Shown one piece after another: positions 61,532-64,000 of a DNA stretch of 64,000 bases. The position numbers were made by a program, and so were the translations under genes. This DNA is from an uncultured Sphingomonadaceae bacterium (lineage in GTDB: Bacteria; Pseudomonadota; Alphaproteobacteria; Sphingomonadales; Sphingomonadaceae). Numbering within the stretch: position 1 is the stretch's first letter; every line of letters starts with the position of its first letter. The notes under the pieces are model-generated. The model was not told the origin of the DNA, did no database searches, and saw only the letters and a program-made list of their open reading frames with translations. The stretch is taken from positions 1,240,001 to 1,304,000 of the forward strand of contig CANMVC010000001.1 in NCBI GenBank assembly GCA_947501325.1, given 5' to 3'.

Positions 61532-62899
61532 TTAAAATGAAAAGCTGGCGAACAGCAAGAAATGCGCCCAGTTATCATTACCTCCGGTAAACTGCTTCGC
61601 CGCTTCGCCTGGCAAAGTGAGCGCAGCTGAGGCCGACAGGAACAGATTGTCGTTCACTTCCCAATCAACGAAAATATTGAACTCATTGCCGAAATCATCA
61701 TCGGTAATGCCGAGGTCCGCAGGTTCATCGATGCTGATATTCAGCCAAGCACCCGTCACGGTTACTGCTGAAGTCACAGGAGCCGCCAATTTGATCAAAT
61801 GGGTATTTTGGTTGGAATTGTCGAAGATCCAGTTGCCGACAATCTCACCCTGATACCATTGGCCATAGTCAGTAAAACCATAGGCCAACGGTTCAAATTT
61901 TTCATAGGCTGAGGTCGCTGGATCGTCGCCACTTACCGAAGCATAGCGATAGGTCAGAGTTGGTGAAAGCGGAAGGCTCTCAAATCTGTTTTCGGCCTGG
62001 ATATACCAACCCTCTCCCTGGAAAAAATCTTGACCGCGCTGGAATGCATATTCACCTGATAATGTGAATGTCTCGGTTAAACCGATGCTGGCCCGGAAAT
62101 CATAGGTGCTGAGTTCTTCTGCAACGGAACCTAATTGTCCGCCATCCACATCAACAACGCGAATATAGGTTGCACCGAGTTTGATTTTGTCAGTGAAATC
62201 ATATTCCATATTAACCCCGGCGAGGGTGCCTTCAACGCTGTCGCGTCTGGGATTATTCTGCAGATAAAAAGCTTCGACCAATAAGTCTTCCACTTTCGTG
62301 CGGATCAAACCGCTGCTGCGGGCTGCGGAGCGCGGACCGAGATAAAATGCGCCGCGGTCACCGCCGTCATTTCCGCCATCTATAATCAGAAAACCGGTGC
62401 CAATCTGATAGTCAAAATTGCCGCCGATCAGTTCGACGAAATTTCCGTCGTCAAATTCGCGTTTCCAACCAGCATAGAATTTTTCCAGCGTGACTTCGCC
62501 GGGATCATCAAGGCCCGCACCAATGCCGTCCGCGCTTTCGCCAAAGGTCTTGCTGCCTACGACGGAAACCGCACCATAAAGTTCACCACCGAAAATATTG
62601 GGCAGGGAGACTTGCAATTGCGGTTCGGCCGAAAATTCTGCCCAGCTGTCGGTCTCTACACCAATATTAGCAACATCTTCGCCGAACCAGGCGTTATTCT
62701 GGGTGACCAGAGCCATCTTGGCATCCAGAGCGACGCTGACTTCAATCGTATCGCTGTCATAAATTTTCTCTTCTGCCAACGCTGGAGAAGCAACGGCTAG
62801 GCTGGAAGTGAGCATTAAAGAGCCAATGAAAACAGCCGATCGTCGATCACGAAGCGCCAAAAGTTTGTTGCAAAATACGCTAATTCTATGGAAATACAT
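61532..62899 (-). CDS. Outer-membrane porin-like protein heading the arc operon
   Basis: A 455-residue beta-barrel protein: signal peptide (ASPALAEE), then alternating polar/aromatic strands ending in the typical C-terminal FASFSF. It resembles sphingomonad OprB/alginate-export-type barrels but I cannot name a family. AAAGGTGATTTCTGGCG precedes the ATG at 62897-62899. It is 11 bases upstream of the antiporter gene and thus in the same operon. A role as the outer-membrane entry route for arginine is inferred. Confidence 0.75.
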   Translation of the reverse strand: MYFHRISVFCNKLLALRDRRSAVFIGSLMLTSSLAVASPALAEEKIYDSDTIEVSVALDAKMALVTQNNAWFGEDVANIGVETDSWAEFSAEPQLQVSLPNIFGGELYGAVSVVGSKTFGESADGIGAGLDDPGEVTLEKFYAGWKREFDDGNFVELIGGNFDYQIGTGFLIIDGGNDGGDRGAFYLGPRSAARSSGLIRTKVEDLLVEAFYLQNNPRRDSVEGTLAGVNMEYDFTDKIKLGATYIRVVDVDGGQLGSVAEELSTYDFRASIGLTETFTLSGEYAFQRGQDFFQGEGWYIQAENRFESLPLSPTLTYRYASVSGDDPATSAYEKFEPLAYGFTDYGQWYQGEIVGNWIFDNSNQNTHLIKLAAPVTSAVTVTGAWLNISIDEPADLGITDDDFGNEFNIFVDWEVNDNLFLSASAALTLPGEAAKQFTGGNDNWAHFLLFASFSF

Positions 62900-62934
62900 C
62901 GCCAGAAATCACCTTTCGTTTGCGATGTAAGATA

Positions 62935-62948
62935 TTGGATTATTTCAA
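62935..62948. promoter_or_regulatory. Weak FNR-like box upstream of the arc operon
   Basis: TTGGATTATTTCAA is a near-palindrome (TTGGA/TTCAA) with seven of ten matches to TTGAT-N4-ATCAA, centred about 42 bases before the porin ATG. The match is weaker than at 53155. Confidence 0.35.
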
Positions 62949-63134
62949 TGTATATGTATTGCCACATAAGTGGTGTTACTGATTTTGATTGATGAAAAAG
63001 AAGTTTTGCCCCAACATCAATGGTATCGCCTACGATTGTTCAAACGGGAATCACTACCAAACTCTTTGTTCCTGCAATATTGCAGCGCGAGAAGCTCCTC
63101 CAATCGAGGAATTATAACAGCAGCTTGGTTGAGC

Positions 63135-63171
63135 CAATGTCCGCTTTCGGTTTGAAGCTGCCACAACGCTA
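63135..63171 (+). repeat. Palindromic repeat, copy K (partial)
   Basis: CCAATGTCCGCTTTCGG, then a divergent right part, then GCCACAACGCTA, the same lead-in element as next to copies C and D. It is isolated from the main cluster. Confidence 0.6.
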
Positions 63172-63282
63172 TATCTGAACGTTTCCGAATTCTTCGAGTT
63201 GATTTCAGTCAAGGGCCGCAGCCCTAGTCGGGGTTATGATGCTTTGAACGCAGAGGCATTTGACAATGTTCCGGAGATCAAA

Positions 63283-63900
63283 ATGCCTGCCCCTGAAGGA
63301 ACCTGGATGAAAAGCTACTATCTCGACGAGAACTCAGCCGATCCAGACGCGTTGCAGGCGCGCCTGGAAGCCACGAACCTGATACCGATTCAACTGCCTT
63401 TGATGGTGAGCATCGCGGACAAGATGAACACCCTCAGATCTGCCGAGATTACTTCCCTGGCGGATCTGCGTCGCGCGCTTAAGGACAGTGATTCCATCAC
63501 ACCTTTCTCAAAAAAGTCCGGGATCGACGCGGAATATCTCAAGCTCCTCAGGCGAACGGTCAACGGGTTTTTCCCGAAACCAAGATCGCTGAAGGAAATT
63601 GACTGGCTGGATCAAGGTGTCGTCTCACGGGTGAAAAAAGCGGGTATAGCCAACACCCGGCAACTATTTGATGCAGTGTCCAGTGGAATAACAGATCTTG
63701 CGAAAGATGTTGGAGTCGACATCAAGGACCTGCGGGAATTTACAACGATTTCAAATCTCTGCCGTATTCAATGGGTCAGTCCTTCTTTCGCGCGGGTGCT
63801 TGCAGCTGCCGGGACCACCAGCGCCTCAGGTGTCGCCGAAGCAGATCCCGAAACGCTTTACGAGGCAATTACGAAAGCAAACCAAGATGCGAGATTCTAA
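63283..63900 (+). CDS. DUF4332 domain protein
   Basis: A 205-residue protein. The C-terminal part has the helix-hairpin-helix-like DUF4332 pattern (LDQGVVSRVKKAGIANTRQLFDAV; VDIKDLREFTTISNLCRIQWVSPSFARVLAAAGTTSASGVAEADPETLYEAI). DUF4332 proteins may bind nucleic acid through the HhH fold but function is unproven. ATG at 63283 with CCGGAGATCAAA upstream is chosen over a weak TTG at 63199. It overlaps the next gene by 14 bases. Confidence 0.75.
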   Translation: MPAPEGTWMKSYYLDENSADPDALQARLEATNLIPIQLPLMVSIADKMNTLRSAEITSLADLRRALKDSDSITPFSKKSGIDAEYLKLLRRTVNGFFPKPRSLKEIDWLDQGVVSRVKKAGIANTRQLFDAVSSGITDLAKDVGVDIKDLREFTTISNLCRIQWVSPSFARVLAAAGTTSASGVAEADPETLYEAITKANQDARF

Positions 63901-64000
63901 ATGGGAAAAGTGGGGTTACGAGACATCCGACGGTTGGTGGCCGCAGCGGCGTATGTTCCTTAGTCCTGCGATGAGCGCTGAAGCAGCATTTATGAAATGT
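63887..64000 (+). CDS. Unidentified gene, start only (cut by window edge)
   Basis: An open frame of 38 codons running off the right edge. It begins MRDSKWEKWGYETSDGWWPQ and is rich in W, Y and R. The ATG lies 14 bases before the DUF4332 stop codon, so the two are coupled. I recognise no family from this fragment. Confidence 0.55.
   Translation, partial: MRDSKWEKWGYETSDGWWPQRRMFLSPAMSAEAAFMKC

Noticed and set aside
1-64000. tRNA, rRNA or riboswitch genes
   Set aside because: No cloverleaf-like or rRNA-like stretch was seen in the intergenic regions on reading; a covariance search was not possible.

Overview
The window looks like a chromosomal segment of a marine or aquatic alphaproteobacterium of the order Sphingomonadales (Parasphingorhabdus, Sphingorhabdus or Sphingopyxis type). 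This rests on the gene families: a CC_3452-type secreted protein, NDUFA12, DUF2155 and DUF192 envelope proteins, a bifunctional RSH enzyme, a proteorhodopsin with Blh, and an EL222-like LOV-HTH regulator. I see no rRNA, tRNA or CRISPR array.

Layout. 1-10.8 kb: mostly housekeeping genes (edge of nhaA, DUF465, OxyR-like LysR regulator, aat, DUF2155, NDUFA12, DUF192, double cold-shock protein, recX, a fatty acyl-AMP ligase, a GGDEF/EAL protein, an orphan ParA, arsC). 10.9-15.8 kb: TonB receptor with two Fur-like boxes, an orphan 2Fe-2S subunit, a class II aldolase, rpsU and an FKBP. 15.9-23.7 kb: a galactoside locus (galK, galT and a sodium/solute symporter on one strand; GH36 alpha-galactosidase and GH42 beta-galactosidase on the other). 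23.7-27.1 kb: RSH, CC_3452 protein, HxlR regulator.

From about 27 to 47 kb the window is accessory DNA. Gene blocks are separated by about a dozen copies of a ~32-bp imperfect palindrome (core CTAGTGTCCGC ... GCGGACATTAG). The blocks include a WG-repeat protein; blh + proteorhodopsin + LOV-HTH; a LysR regulator; decaying genes (frameshifted alpha/beta hydrolase, recombinase tail, truncated hydrolase); a two-component system with a YbbAP-like ABC transporter, a CPBP protease and two paralogous ~40-aa hydrophobic peptides; a small tyrosine recombinase broken by an IS3-family element; and several small cargo genes (ankyrin lipoprotein, small lipoprotein, DUF3489, GNAT). In places the repeat supplies the stop codon or the start codon of the adjacent gene, so this stretch reads like a cassette array.

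46.7-53.9 kb: a TolC / HlyD / RbbA-like ABC / ABC-2 permease efflux operon behind a Crp-Fnr regulator, with an FNR-type box between them. 54.1-56.5 kb: a CHASE-PAS-PAS histidine kinase. 56.8-62.9 kb: a complete arginine deiminase operon (outer-membrane channel, arcD-like antiporter, arcA, arcB, arcC), probably induced under oxygen limitation. The right edge carries a DUF4332 protein and the start of an overlapping unidentified gene.

Two groups stand out. One is the repeat-bracketed light module: a proton-pump rhodopsin with an antenna-compatible glycine, its retinal-forming oxygenase behind a terminator, and a blue-light LOV transcription factor. The other is the TCS-ABC-CPBP-small-peptide module, which has an 11-bp-period direct-repeat operator and does not match any system I can name.
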